Assembly: GCA_029747015.1 (NCBI GenBank)
Contig: JAKOGI010000432.1
Span: 1 to 64,000, forward strand
DNA from: Carnegiea gigantea
Taxonomy: Eukaryota; Streptophyta; Magnoliopsida; Caryophyllales; Cactaceae
Direction of reading: 5' to 3'
DNA: 64,000 bases
The notes below the pieces were generated by a model that made no database searches, was not told where the DNA came from, and saw only the letters and a list, made by a program, of their open reading frames with translations. A program made the position numbers and the translations under genes. Shown here piece by piece: positions 46,156 through 59,500 of the stretch. Numbering within the stretch: position 1 is the stretch's first letter; the number at the start of each line of letters is the position of its first letter.

Positions 46156-47005
46156 CAAAAAGGAAGCTAATATAGCTACTAATGCACCTGTGTCCACAAA
46201 TTGTGAAATACAACTTCTAGATTCGTTCATTGTCTTACCCTATTACTCTCTCACTATACTACACCGCCTTTTCTTTTAAAATGGAAAAAAAGTTATTACA
46301 ATTAATTAAAGTTAACATAATGAAATTAATCCATACATAATAAGTTAAATGAAGAAGTCTAAGTTACAAATATCCATCAGTCATAAAAGTTTGATTCAAA
46401 GAAAATTAAAATATTATTAATTAAATATACTTCCTATAGAGATACGAAAAGTATCAAAGCGTTAAGAAAAATTGGAGAGTTGACAGTCGTTTTATATATT
46501 CTTAATTAATATTAAGATTACAACTAAAACCTGATTTTTCTTATTAAGTTTGCCAACTAAAATATTTGCAAAATATATATTAATGAAACTATAATAAAAT
46601 AAATATGCTTTAAATAATAATTTTTCAAAATGATATTTCTAATATTATTGGTCTATGATTTTACAATTATACTTTTAATATTATATAAAATGTGCATAGG
46701 TTTTAAGAAGATACTAACACTTAATTTTTAAAAAAAAGAAAACATGAAACACAAAATTGAAAATTTAGTAACCTTTCTAATACAAAGTGAAACCTATATG
46801 TTGAATACCTACATTAATTTGATCTAATTACTCTAGCTAATGCATCTCAATTAATATCTAAAATCAATAATTTAGAAAAGAGAAAAAAACTAATATTCGC
46901 ATTCCAATGAGTGATCACTAGGTGTTTAGTCAATGTGTGATCACTCAAGTCTAAGTATAGTTATATGTATAAATGAGAGGGAAACCATTTATAATTATTT
47001 AGATG
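46156..47005. other. AT-rich intergenic spacer
   Basis: Very AT-rich, nothing recognisable. Confidence 0.5.
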
Positions 47006-47272
47006 AAAAAAAGGTGAAAGCGGCAAACGCCGAAGAGCTCCCAGCCCATGTGGTTGGGAGTGGCCTCGTCCACTCACTCCTCCCGGGTTCGAATCCGGGG
47101 GGACCAAATTATGCTTTGTGCATGTAAATTTGCGGTGGGCCTGGTTCCTGGGCTTTGTACCTAGATTTTGGCACCCCTTACTCCTTGGCCTATTAAGGTC
47201 ATTGGGTACCCCTGAGATAGGGGCCTGATGAACTAGGCCCGCTTACCAAAAAAAAAGGTGAAAGCAACAAAC
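47006..47272 (+). mobile_element. tRNA-derived SINE with long target duplication
   Basis: The body (47029-47249) opens with a tRNA-like head: a D-arm-like hairpin CTCCCA...TGGGAG and a near-perfect B box GGTTCGAATCC within the T-arm-like CCCGG-GTTCGAAT-CCGGG. It ends in an A-run. The flanks AAAAAAAGGTGAAAGC plus GGCAAAC (47006-47028) and AAAAAAAGGTGAAAGC plus AACAAAC (47250-47272) match over 23 nt with two differences, a target duplication typical of LINE-assisted insertion. It is not a functional tRNA because the acceptor stem is missing. Confidence 0.85.
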
Positions 47273-47797
47273 CAAGATCAAGAGAAAATCCCACCCAATT
47301 GACCCAAGCTTCCCTATTCATCATTAGACAGCATAACCAAAACACATAGATCTAAGCATTGGTGACATTATAACCACTAAATGTACCATCACCAATCATT
47401 TTAATAATTCAAGATACTTTGTGTTTGATTCTAGTGTACAATTAATTGACTTTTGGAGCTGTGGACTCTTTGACCTTTTGATTGAATGGTAATTGCAAAA
47501 AAGGAAAATATTTACAGTTCCTCCAATACAGTGAAATTTGTTCAAAACTTTTGTAAACAAATCCTGAAATTCTATTCCTCCTTAGAAAACAGTGTTATTT
47601 GTGAAGGAATGTTAAAATTTTCTATAGGATTCAAAGAATTTTAACAGGGCTTTGAAATTTTCAATGAAGTCATGAAGTTTGCATGAGGCTTGAGCTTCAT
47701 TGCAAAATGAGGGTTTATTCTTTCGTGTTTGAGCTTCTATTTTACTTGAATCGAGCTATCATTGGCCCATAAGGGGTTATAACTCTCACATCATATA

Positions 47798-47798
<1 letters not shown>
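47273..47798. other. Intergenic spacer
   Basis: No gene or repeat recognised. Confidence 0.5.

Positions 47799-47886
<88 letters not shown>
47799..47886. repeat. (AT)n microsatellite
   Basis: About 40 nearly uninterrupted AT units. Confidence 0.98.
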
Positions 47887-47890
<4 letters not shown>

Positions 47891-48493
47891 TTACATGACT
47901 TAAATGTGAAACTTCACTTAAAAATTTTAAGTGTTAGACCATTTGAAGCAACCTTCTCGGTGCAAAAGTAAGGATCATCAATAATATAACAAGAAGATCA
48001 TACATGTTAACAGTAGAGGAAAATCCCAAAGGGGGAAACAAAAGAAAATAACAAGAAGAAGATCAATTGTGAATTTTGTAATCTTTAAACAATAGTATGT
48101 GGACATTCTACTTAATTAATCTAATTCTTCTTTTAGGGAAAGGGAATACAAATTGGCCAAGGATTATACACCCAAGATGATTTAGGGAAAATTGTCTTCC
48201 CTAAACTTCAACCCTTGGCATCTCTTTGGAAGAGGACCAAGACGGAGAATCCAACCATAGGAATAACTACCTATGGTTTAGTATCTTCCCTAGTTTGTTT
48301 TTTATCAACAAATAAACTAAAAACACTCATGTGAATGCCTCTGCTTCCAAAATAATTCATATCAAATTTGTGAAAGGATACTTTATATTCATTTCTGAAA
48401 TCACATTCCTCTAAATAAATTAAAGCTTTTGGTAAGCTATGTTATTTCTAAAATTTCAACCTTTGCATGCACAATTTGAATCATTAATGTTGG
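47887..48493. other. Intergenic spacer
   Basis: AT-rich, without recognisable features. Confidence 0.5.
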
Positions 48494-50256
48494 ACTATGT
48501 GCAGTGGCAGATCTAGAGTTTCATGTTAGGGGTGTCCACCTACAAACAGTCATTGTCATATGTACTATAAAATAAAGTTTAAATAACACATGAAACATTA
48601 CAATAATCTACTATTACAATTGTTCTTTACGATTTTTCAATTTTTGGACTGGGTAAATGATAAAATCATTAGAAATTGAGTCAAATACATCTTTTTCTAT
48701 ATAACAAAATAAGCAATTATTAAAAAATTCAAGGAACTAAAAACACTAGTAGCTTAATATGAAACTCAACAGTACAAAATTATTATACATATAACCTCTG
48801 CACCGCAGTCGAAAGCTAATTTGTATTTGCAAATAAAATACGATCAAATATGGTACCAACTATTGACTATACCCATGAAGTAGCACCAACCAAAAATGCA
48901 AGGAACTGAGGTTGCCACCATGATCGAGTAGTCGGTAACGGATGCATTAAAGTATTCGAAGACCGCAAACTTGAGCTGGTGACAGTCGACACCAAATCAT
49001 ATACATCGTGATTGTGTTATGGGTTTTTACTACTTGAAAACTGTGTATGCCTACTGAATGGAATCGATGTCAAGTCCCTTGAGTTTCATCACCAACTCAA
49101 CACGATTAGAGTAAGAAGCTCACGAAGCCTGATACAAAGAGGTAAAAAGACTAGGTAAATGCTACATATACCTAAATTTCATAAAAATGAAATTGGAAAG
49201 ATGCATAAAAGATTAGGATTATGTAAACTATCAAGATTATGCATTTTGAGAGGGGTGATATAATTGGGTGGTTGTACACCCAACTTGACCCAAGCTTTCT
49301 TTACTGCAACGCCCACTCAGATTGCAAATGCATCAAGAAACCTAAGAGAGGAAAATCACAAGAACATGGGATAATAATAATTACCCGCACTTGATTATGC
49401 ATCTTAGGCAATCCATAATGATGACAAAAAATAAGGCAACCTATTTCGATCCAACTCGGACCTGTCATATGGTACATAATAGAAATGAAGCAAACAATTG
49501 GCCAATTGAAAAGCAAATCAAGTAATGCAAGACTTCAAGCATAAAGGACAGCGGGCTGAGGCAAAATTTCGAGTATAAATCACCAAATCATTAATCTAAA
49601 ACCAAATACTTTAATTAATCAATCTCTATCTATAGAGCATAAGTTGAGAAGCAAGGAATTAGAAGTAATTCAAGCCCCCCCAAAAAAAAAAATGTAACCG
49701 TTAAAATCAAAACCCTAACCTATGCTGGTGAGTCGTTGGCTCGGCGGCGTTGAGCTGCATCGATCGTCGGCTCAGGCACTGCAATATGCGATGGCACTTG
49801 CTATTTGTACCATTGGGGCTAACACTGGTAGTGGAGTCTAAGGCGTGGTCCTGGTCCATGACTCCATGAAGGAGAGGCTATGAGAAGGGACAGGGGAGAT
49901 TGAGGAAAGAACAAGAATGAAGAAGATATGAGGAAATGAGAAAGCAACGGTTGGTCTGGGCCTTCACTTGTTTTATTTTTTTTTCCAAAAAAAAAAAATC
50001 CGTGAAGCCTGAGAAGCTGAAATTGGGCTGTGTGTAAGAAGCTCAACACAACATTGGTCCATTACTGAATGTTCAAGCCAGCAAGCCTCTAAGGTCTAGC
50101 AATGAACAATCTAAAATTTTTTGGGCCTTTTTAGGGGTAGGGGTGTCTACCCATAATATATTATAGGTGTTCAAATAAGCTACTTAGAAATTTTTCTGGG
50201 TTAGGGGTGTCCATGCACACCCCTGCTTTGCCCCAAGATCCGCCCTTGACTATGTG
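48494..50256. mobile_element. Non-autonomous hAT transposon with perfect 8-bp target duplication
   Basis: ACTATGTG flanks both ends (48494-48501 and 50249-50256). The left end starts CAGTGGCAGATCTAGAG and the right end, reverse complemented, CAAGGGCGGATCTTGGG, a decayed hAT terminus. Just inside both ends is GGGGTGTCCA in inverted orientation. The 1.75 kb interior has no transposase frame. A moderately GC-rich stretch lies at 49720-49960 and a (C)n(A)n tract at about 49676-49691. Confidence 0.88.
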
Positions 50257-51321
50257 GAAGAGGCAAAAGTCTTAAATTTAGCCAACTTACACTAAAATGT
50301 AAACATTTAGCATATTTCAAAAATTAAAAGGGGGAGAGAAAAACTAAGATATATAATAAAATTGAACTCTTTGAAGAAGAAAGTTATTATTGTTTTTATT
50401 ACGCCCCCAACAAAAAAAGTTAGTACAGTTGCTGTACTTTCTTTTTTTTTTTTTTAAATGAGAGATAAGTAAGCCAACTCACTGGACCCTTATTCAGGAT
50501 AGTTCAATGGGCTTTCATAGGCCAAATAGGGGTTGAAAACATGAGCACAAGGCCTAGTTAAGCTCCCACACAAATTTCCTTTCAACAAAAATTTGTGCAC
50601 TTTGCAAGTATTCAACCCAATTCACATGATGGCTGGAGGTACCAAGATGTTGAATGGGCAACAAGCTCAACAACTGTTACATTGCTTATACTCCTTTTAC
50701 TTTCTACAATTTTAAAAATAAATTCAGACAATGTGGTGATTGTGGTCTAATCTTATCCTTAATTAAAACTCACTGTTTGAATTAATAAAATCAAAATCAA
50801 GTTCCTTAATTTTGTTAAAAATAGTGTTACATTCCTCTTAGTCCCCCTAATTGAATAGAAGACAATATTGTGATTATTCAATAATTTCATATGATCTGAT
50901 CTAAGTGCATAGTTAGACCTTCGTGGCTTAAGTCACCCATGAATTGAGCATGAGAGTGGACATGATTCCCTGCTTGCTTAGATGAGCCAAAGACAACGTG
51001 AAGAAGCATGTGAGTATGGGGCTCAAGTAATGATGGTGAATTGTAAACCTAAATACACTTTAATATTGATTTGAATCTGGTTATCTAATTTAAATGGCAT
51101 TGAAATTTATGACTTCATCACAAATTGAATTAACATTTTCCTAACCGAAATTATTGTGTCTGTTTTTAAGATAGGCTTGTTGAACCAATTGATAGTAGAG
51201 CGAAACTTAATTAAGACTCAAATTATCCAACTTGAAAAGATATAATAAACAAAACATTTCTAACCGAAGTTACTTTTATTTTTATAATAATTCTAATGAA
51301 TTAGTTTGTGGAGATCCAGAC
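50257..51321. other. Intergenic spacer
   Basis: No gene or repeat border recognised. Confidence 0.5.
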
Positions 51322-52129
51322 TTAGGGTGTGTTTGGTAGGGGAAAAAAATCATTTTTGAAAAAAATTATTTTCCATGAAAAATATTTTCCCAAGAAAAAT
51401 GATTTTTCACTTACATTTTTAGTTGTTTGATAGAATGGAAAACCATTTTCTTTCCACTTCTTTTTTGCTATTTGATAGAATGAACCCCCGGCCCTCACTT
51501 CATTTCTTTTTACCATCAACCCCCTCCCCTGCTCACTCCTCTGACCCGACCCAACCAACGAATTCTATTTCTCTCTCCTCTTCAAAATCAAACCCAAAAT
51601 ATCAGTAAGAAATATACCCGGTAATAAATCCAGAAAAAGAGAGAGTCAACATTAATGAATCTCAATTTTTTCACTATTTTCAAGGATTACCCAATTGACT
51701 TTGAGTGATATTAAACTCAGACTAAAGAAAATGGCGAACAGAGAGACGATGTGTATTTTAGATTATCAAGTTCTTCAAAAGGGCAACAGTAACAAGGTCA
51801 GAGAATTCAAGAAATAATTACAGAAATTGACAATATAAATCATCGATGAAGATGATGAACATGAAGAAGAGTGGAAGAATGAGAGACAAAATGAGAGTGA
51901 AAATAGAGTAATTCTGGGCACAATTAAAAGAAAATAGAACGAAAGACAAAATTGGGCAATGAAAATCAGGCCTAAAAAATCATTTTCTCTACTTTTTCAA
52001 GGGAAAACAATTTAATAGGTAAAATAATTTTCTCTGAAAATGATTTTGCCCTTCTTGTTTTACCAAACTGCGTAAATGGGAAAATTATTTTCCGAGAAAA
52101 TAATTTTTTCCCTACCAAACACACCCTTA
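51322..52129. mobile_element. Tourist-like (PIF/Harbinger) MITE with TTA target duplication
   Basis: The terminal inverted repeats GGGTGTGTTTGGTAGGGGAA (left) and GGGTGTGTTTGGTAGGGAAA (right, reverse complemented) match over about 30 bp. TTA flanks both ends (51322-51324 and 52127-52129). The 802-bp body also has inner copies of AAATTATTTTCC in both orientations. The open frames inside are not genes. Confidence 0.88.
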
Positions 52130-53084
52130 ATTATAGTTCTAATGGTTTCAAAATTAGATTATGAACTCCTCAAAGTACAATGCATTATACTCCAACTTTT
52201 ACTCTTCTTAAAATTTAAGATTCAACTTTTTGATCGTTGGGCTTATCTAATCCCCAAATTTCACGCTTCGGAACATGTTAAGGTGCCTTTTTCTTTCATT
52301 CGGCGAAGGCGAAGATGAATAAAGTCTTTTTCTATTGTAGGGAGTATGATGCATTGTAATCCTTAGGGTATAGTATTACTTGAATCAAAGTTGACTTAAA
52401 ATTTTATCATATTGACCTAACTAAGATTAACTTGGGTTAAACTCAAAATTAATGATCAACTTGACTTGCCAATTGCCACACACTTAAGGGGTGTGTGCAG
52501 AACATAGCTGGTCCAGAAGCAAGTAACTACAGTGCAACTCATGGCCCTTGCTACGATGATTGTGATGCGGAAAACTATTCTCTCTCAGCCATATTGTTAT
52601 TGACAAATGACAAACCATACGGAATGCTAAACATTACATATTCAACTCAAAGTTTGAGAGCTTTAAATGGTTAAATCTCCACTGGTAGGCTTTGATTCAA
52701 GTAGGTAAACTTGTTTATTGTTATTGTCGAGCAAAAAAGAACATATATATTGACTATCTGAATGATACTCGAATTATTATTTGGCCTACACATTACTCTT
52801 AGAAGCTGAACAAGTATTTTAGCCAGTTAAACTCTAATGATAAAATGTCTCATTAGGGAGACTCACATTACTTTTTTTCAACCTAAACCTCATTCGAAAA
52901 AGTTTATTCTGGGTAATTAACTTCACAAGTATTTTCCATACAATATTTAGAATCCAAGTATCAATCAACTTATTTAGTAATGTAGCTGTATAGTTTTATC
53001 AAAATCCTAAATTCAAACACCAACTCCATCAATTCTTGCATTCAATTCAACAATTGTCAAAATCCTAAATCCTGATTGTTGACA
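52130..53084. other. Upstream intergenic region of KINbeta3
   Basis: AT-rich and non-coding. Distal promoter elements could lie here but none stands out. Confidence 0.5.
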
Positions 53085-53150
53085 ATTAACGGCCTAATAG
53101 GGCCAAACCCTCTTAAAAAAGGCCCACACCCGTTCATATACGGCCTCTTT
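53085..53150 (+). promoter_or_regulatory. Likely core promoter of KINbeta3
   Basis: AGGGCCAAACC and AAGGCCCACACCC (site-II/TCP-type GGCCCA motifs common in plant housekeeping promoters) lie just upstream of a CT-rich tract (CTCTTTCTCTCTCTGCATCT) that commonly marks plant transcription starts. No canonical TATA box; TTCATATACG is the nearest AT-rich candidate. The assignment is by position and motif. Confidence 0.5.
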
Positions 53151-53549
53151 CTCTCTCTGCATCTCTCTTTCACGTGAAACAATCAGAGCTGTAGTCTTTT
53201 CCCCTGGCCGAAGGACGTATTCCTCCATTTCTCTCGCTCCCTCTGTCTCTCTCTGTCTAACGTGCGCTGCTAGCATCTTACGACCGCCGCCAACTACGCC
53301 GATCGCCGCCGTTCACTTCTCCGGCGCGCCCGTTCTCTCCGTTCAACTGCGTCCTCGCCGATCGCCGATCGCCGACCTCGCCACTTGGCCGGTGTCGCCA
53401 TTTCTTCCGTCTTCGGCCGCTTTCTCACGTCATCCCTCTCAAATCGAGCAATCGATTGCTAATTCTGAGTCTCTGAAATTTCATAGCGTCGCGAGCTTCA
53501 AGTGTTCTATATCATTCTTCTATTTTGCCAATTAGCCTGCATTCACCAG
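53140..53549 (+). other. Inferred 5' UTR exon of KINbeta3
   Basis: Pyrimidine- and CG-rich leader (CGCCGATCGCCGATCGCC), sharply different from its AT-rich surroundings. I see no ATG on the + strand between 53140 and 53549, as expected of a leader. It ends CACCAG followed by the donor GTTAGG. The first intron opens with TTAGGGTTTT, a telo-box-like motif common in first introns of housekeeping genes. Linking this exon to the coding exons 6.9 kb downstream is inference, because no other gene lies between. Confidence 0.55.
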
Positions 53550-56500
53550 GTTAGGGTTTTGAACATTTCGTTAGTTATTGCCATCCAGTTTTTTGTTTTA
53601 ATTTGTGCTGTAATTGTTGATGTATTATTATTTTGTTAAATTGTTTTCGTGTCATTCATTGTCTGTCTGCAAAATTTGAGTATTTCTTTTTGTTACCTTC
53701 CGATGTTGAGCATTTTCATTGCCATCATTCATGTTAGTCATGTTCTTTTTGTCAATGGAAAGAGATAGAGGTGAGGGAGGGGGAGGTTAATGAGAGGAGT
53801 AGCCCATGACATTGTTTACTTTGCCCCTTTTGTGAATAGGGTATGTCATAGGAGGAGAAAAAGTAGTACCAGCCATAGCGGTAGGTTTTTGACAATGTGA
53901 ATAGTCTTAGGTGAAGTGTTTCTTTTTTCTTAGGCTACCCAGTGGTTAAAGCCTCTGATTATTATATGGATAATTAATTAAATGGGGAATGTGGTGGGGA
54001 TGTGATGCCGTTCCTGTTGTATGCTTCAATGGGGCTTAACTTAGCTCGAACATGGGGATTTCATGCCAGGAAATGCAGAATTTGGAAGAATGCAGCTTGA
54101 GGTTTATAGGAATTCAAGGGCGAGCAACATAAATTTTAATCATAGAAAATTTTAATGAGAAAAGGATTGAGAGCATCACAGCTTGGCTTTTTATCTGAAT
54201 CTAACAGAATCTCTTTCTGTCCGTGATTGCTCTTAAACTGCCTGGTTGATGCCGTAAAGAGCATAACAGAATATAAGGGATAGAATTAAATGACTTGAAA
54301 GAGTTGCAGCTAAAATGGAAAGGAGTTTAAATGGGAAAGAATCCAATTTATCCTAGTGATTCTTCGGTTCCCGACATCAGATCTTCTTCCTTGAAGACAC
54401 TCGTCCAGAAGGGTCAGGGTCCAGAAAGCTCAAAATAGTGCTGCCATCAAACGTCATGGGCACTCACACTCTTTTGAATGAATCGACCCTTCCGTTGCAA
54501 CATCCCTTAAGTTATGAGGCACTAAATACATTATGCACCTCGGCAGGTCTGTATAACAATGAGTATATCATATGCTGCTTAGGTTATGATTGGATCTTCT
54601 TTCAACGGTTTGTTTCCTGGAGGGTCTGATTTTGGATAGACCCAATGGACATCTGTTGTTCTGAACCACATCTTTTTTTGCAAGCTTCTGTCAAGCACAA
54701 CTACTTTAGAGTTGCTTCTGGCACACCTCATTTATTAATTTGTCTGGACTAAGAGTGCTCGTAACCGCTCAGTGAGGTGGTCATGGGAATTACTTTGTAT
54801 TTTTTATTAGTTCATAGACCTTTGGTTATTCTATGTTATTTACTTGAAATGAGCCCTCAGGTTTCGTTAGAAATAGGGAATATCACGAGAAGTTGGGATA
54901 CCATTGTTCGATAAATTTGATGATACATTTAGGTGTTGAAAACTTGAATATCACCAAGCATTAAAAGTTTGGTTTTGCTTGCATTTGTAGAGTGTTGTGG
55001 AATTGCAAAAATATGGCAATCGTGCGACAGATAGTGGTCATCACGGTGTGAATTTTCAACAAGATTCATCAAACAATGTTTGCTATCTTTACTTGGAACA
55101 TTGACTTTACAATCTCATTATTAGTCAAATAGACAAAGATTGTGACAAATAGATGTAAATAGTAAAATATATCATATAATTCACTAATAGATTAATAAAT
55201 TAAACACTTAAGTGGTATTCCTCGTTCTACCACAGTTCTCAAATCTAATATTGCAGCCATTCTTCATTCCAGAACGATTCCCGCTGTAGAAACATGATAC
55301 ATGGTGAACATATGGTAGAAGGCACTCCACTCAATCCCAGAACCTTTCCAATTGTACATTAGTTGTAGAATAGCCTCATTTTGAATCGATGATTTCATTA
55401 AAGGCCTTGGACAATTTTTTGACATAGGCTTTCAATATGTAGGTATAGATATTTTGATAATCTAAGGTGCATTTATAAGCCCAAAATATTTTGAAAATAT
55501 TCTAAGAATCCTTGGAGACTCGAGGTATCCATTTTGGGCAGAGTAAGCCCCCAAATCCTTCTCTATGAACATCTTACTAATGATTCCAAATCGAGGTTAG
55601 TGTGATGTGAGAGCCTCCCATTTATGTAGCAAGTCTCTTAATTCACTCTCTGTTTTTGAAATGATGACATGGCTTTTTAAAGTGCTTATTTGTAGTCAAC
55701 GTAATCTTCAGGATCCCTACCCTGCCCCCCTCCCCCGACCAAAAAAGAAAAAAAAGAAGAAAAAAGGATAACTGCGAAAGAAGTAGGGTTTAAAATGGGC
55801 TGGCTTACTCCTTAACCAACGTGTCTTATGCTAGTCTCCTATGGCCTTTTTTCTGAGTTCAGAGTAGAGCCGTTGTGCACTTAAGACCTAGTTCACAACA
55901 ACCAGATGGAATGACAGTGAAATCACGTAGAGTTCAGTGATGCCTTGGAAGCTCCAGGTAAAGTCTTTGTAATAGGTAGTAACGTTTGTTGATTGCTATG
56001 TCACTCGGACTCAGCCATACCCATGTTGAAGTGCTGAGTATCGTACAATTGTGTCATGTGGGACTCATTAAATTTTTGAAAAATTCTGTACAGTTTCTGT
56101 TTAAAATGAAGTATCGAGTGTCAATACCTATGTCCAGTGTCGAGTGTCTGAGGCTACTTGAGGTAGAATGAAAAGTCTAAGTAACATAGGTTGATTGTAT
56201 GTGCCACAGATATGTGGAGTGGCTTAATGCTCTGCACCTGTTTGCTACCCATCGTCTGTCGGTTCCAATAGATGGTGAGCGACCACTTCCATTAAGTATG
56301 CTCAAGTTTCCCTTTCACATAACAAGCGACTCTCAAGTTGTATAAATGCTTGCCCCCTTTGCGATCATGAAAATAAATTCAAGTCTAAATAGGCTCCTCA
56401 GATAGCTGCCTGACCTTTACATCAGTGACCCGTCTTATCCATTGCATTCAGTTTGGCTTTCCTTGCTTTAGCTATTGCCTGAGGTGAAGGATTTTCACAA

Positions 56501-59500
56501 AAACACCGAGCCCTTTGACTTTGTTTTCTTGCATTCAGCAAGATAAGGGGTTTTGACTTTTGAGTTTCTTTCTGGTAGTGCTTTAATGAGGTTTCTAGCC
56601 CTAAAGTGGATTGTTTGGAAACATGGTTCTGTTAAGGAATTTGGCCAGTTTTTGTGTCCTTGAGGTATGTGGAGTTGGCTTAGCCGTTCAACTGGGATGG
56701 TATGTTGGAGAATGATGGACGGTATTTTATACAATAATTTGGCTGAGATTCCTTGGTACAAGAACAGCCATTAACACTGCCAGGCGGATTCTGCCAAAGA
56801 AGTGTGTGGGGATATCAGTATGTAGGCAGTTTTTTAACCTAAGAGGTTATTTGCAAGATACTACCTTTTAAAACTTTTTATTTTTTTGTCTATAAAAAAG
56901 AAGCTTTTGAAGGGTTGAAAAAATGGAAGATTGTTGCAAAGAATGAATATGAAGTTGAAATTGCAGATTTGCATGAGAACCAGTGTTCAGAGCTGGAAAT
57001 ACTGCTAGAATGAATCAGATTAGATAAGCTGAAATGGTATAGTCATAGATGCTTGAGTACAAACATGAAATCAACTGATGATAATATAACAGTTACTAAT
57101 AATAGAGGAAGGCATGATTTGCATGCGAACCCAATAGTAGAAATAACTACCTCGTGACACAAGAAGACTAGAAGAGGATAAGAGATCCAATCTATGGTCT
57201 GTTATCCTGTAATCCTGATCTGATCCTAATCTTAGACTACTAGATGCTCTTGCAGTAGCAAGAGTCAAATCGCCAATAAGTTGATGTTGTGCCAAGTCTT
57301 GTCTAGTAATTTCCTCTGAATTTTGGTAAGTCTTGTTCTTGATCTTGTAGAATTCAACAGGATATCTTCTCATACCTCCTCGATGTTGCATCTTGGGGCT
57401 TTTTATAATTTGGCTATATGTGCTATTTAGAGGATGGTTTGCAGTTGTGTTTTTTGTTAAACCAGCCAAGGATATGCTTAATCCTAATGCATATTCTTGA
57501 GGGAGAGAGCTAGAGAGAGCTAGTCTAGTCATGTTGGATTATCAGTTTTGACCGAAATAGACTGGTTCAACCCATATTGGACCCAAAGACAGCATAAGCA
57601 TGGATCCTTGGACTGTTGGCTGGACTGAACTTGTTCATATTCAATTCAGGAGCACAGTGGAAGACACTGGAATTACTCAGTACCGTTAGGATTGACCAGC
57701 TAATTTACTCCTTACTAACAGTTGTTTGCTGTAACAGTGTAACCTAAATTGCTGGACGTTCTTAATAATGTTCCATGGTGTAGAAAAAAATGCAAAGTTC
57801 CAAAGATTATTCGGATTTGCAGTTGTCATTTCATGCAACTCTAAAATGGGAAGGGATCTCTAGCTGTAATGTAATTATGACATTGCAATATCTTATATGG
57901 AAGAGATATGGATGTGGTTGCCGAGATCCTGAAAACGGTGAGTGTAAGTAATTTGATCACATGCTGAATACCACATATACACACACACATGTATAGGTCA
58001 ATCCTGTCTTTCAGTCCACTAGTTCTGATTTGGACTAGACAAAATACCAAAATGCACCAAATAGTGGGATTGTGGACTGGTCTGAATTCTTTCAGTTCAG
58101 ATTCGATACAGTGAGGCACCAGCCTAAAAATACTTATAGACATCCCTAGGTCATACCAGCAATTGCATCTATATGCTCCCGCATAATCCCAGTTGTGAAC
58201 TCAGCTCTGCGTGAGGATATGAAGAATATCCTCAAATCAGGTATACTCTAGCCAACGTTGGAATTGGTGGAATCTGGTTTCCATGTAATCGTAATTTTTG
58301 ATGCAATTGTAAAGCCCCATGACTATTGGCCCTACCTTCTAAGTTGAATAGGATTGATGTTCCCTTAATCAAGAAAAGAGAAAAGGGGGGGGGGGGGATT
58401 ATGTACCTTGCTCTGGCATTTGATGAAGTACCCTGCAGACTTAAAAAATTGCTTATGTCTGTACAACTTTGGGAATTCAACATTTTGTGATCAAGTAGCA
58501 GACTGTTTCATAGCATTATTATGTAACTGCTCCCAGTTTCTTGCCCCTTGAATCCCTCTTCTACCTGGCATGGAGTGGTGAATTAGTCTACTATTCATAG
58601 CAGTTTTAATTTGCATGAAATTGAATGCAATGAAGGCTGTGATTAGACGTCTCACCCAGTGTGTGAGATGAAAGTAGAGGTTTATATTAGTGGCTGTTGG
58701 CATGTGTTGTTATTGTTATATCTTTTGCCTCTGTCATCACTTTTTTGAGGCTGAAGTTCATTTCCTCACTGAGGCGAGGTTGGCTTCTTCTACCTTCTCG
58801 ATTGAACTGAGCTTCAGACCTATAATTGGCTTTCTTGGTCTTTCTTGGAAGGCTCCTCTGTTGCATTGTTTTTCGGTGCTAGCATCAACCATGGGGGCAG
58901 CTCGTGGAGGATCTTCCAAGGGTATAATACCAATCGATGCGGGTTTGTCATGTTGAGCTCCCAATGGGAATTCCCAACCAAGAGCTTCTTGATTCCGGAT
59001 GCAACTTCATGTTGATTGGGATCAGATACAAGCAAGCACATTTTAGTTGCAGAAAATTTTAGAGAGAGAAGAGGATTAGTTATGTTATTCGTTTAATTCA
59101 GCAGTAGATTAGCTGCCTGCCCTATTAGAACAAATTCTTACACAAACATAATCCCCTCCCCCCCCCCCCCCCCCCCAAAAAAAAAAAAACAGCTGTTTTG
59201 CCGAAAATAAGTGCAATGGAATGGAAGGGAAAGGATGAAAGGGCAAAAACTTACATGGAAATGATCATAGGTGGAATAGCTACTGTTTGTAGTTTGAGTT
59301 TCTGCTCTTCTTTTTCTTTTTTTTCCCCTGTGAGTTTGATAGGTTTCTTGATTGATGTATTTATGGGAAATACTGTTTTGTGCAACGGAAAGAGCCGCCC
59401 CCCTCCCCCCCCCCTTCTTTTTCTTTTGGGGGTGGGTGCGGGGTAATTATATTATTTTACATATACCAACCTGGTTTTTAAATCGGTATATTGTATATGG

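Noticed and set aside
47029..47106. Functional tRNA gene
   Set aside because: The B box and T-arm are good, but there is no acceptor stem or anticodon arm in place. The A-tail and flanking duplication show a SINE.
51322..51608. Two short frames on opposite strands
   Set aside because: They lie inside the terminal part of the Tourist-like MITE and translate its repeats.
58758..59041. Possible coding exon in the KINbeta3 intron (minus strand)
   Set aside because: Overlapping frames read somewhat protein-like but show no domain, start context or splice signals that I could support.
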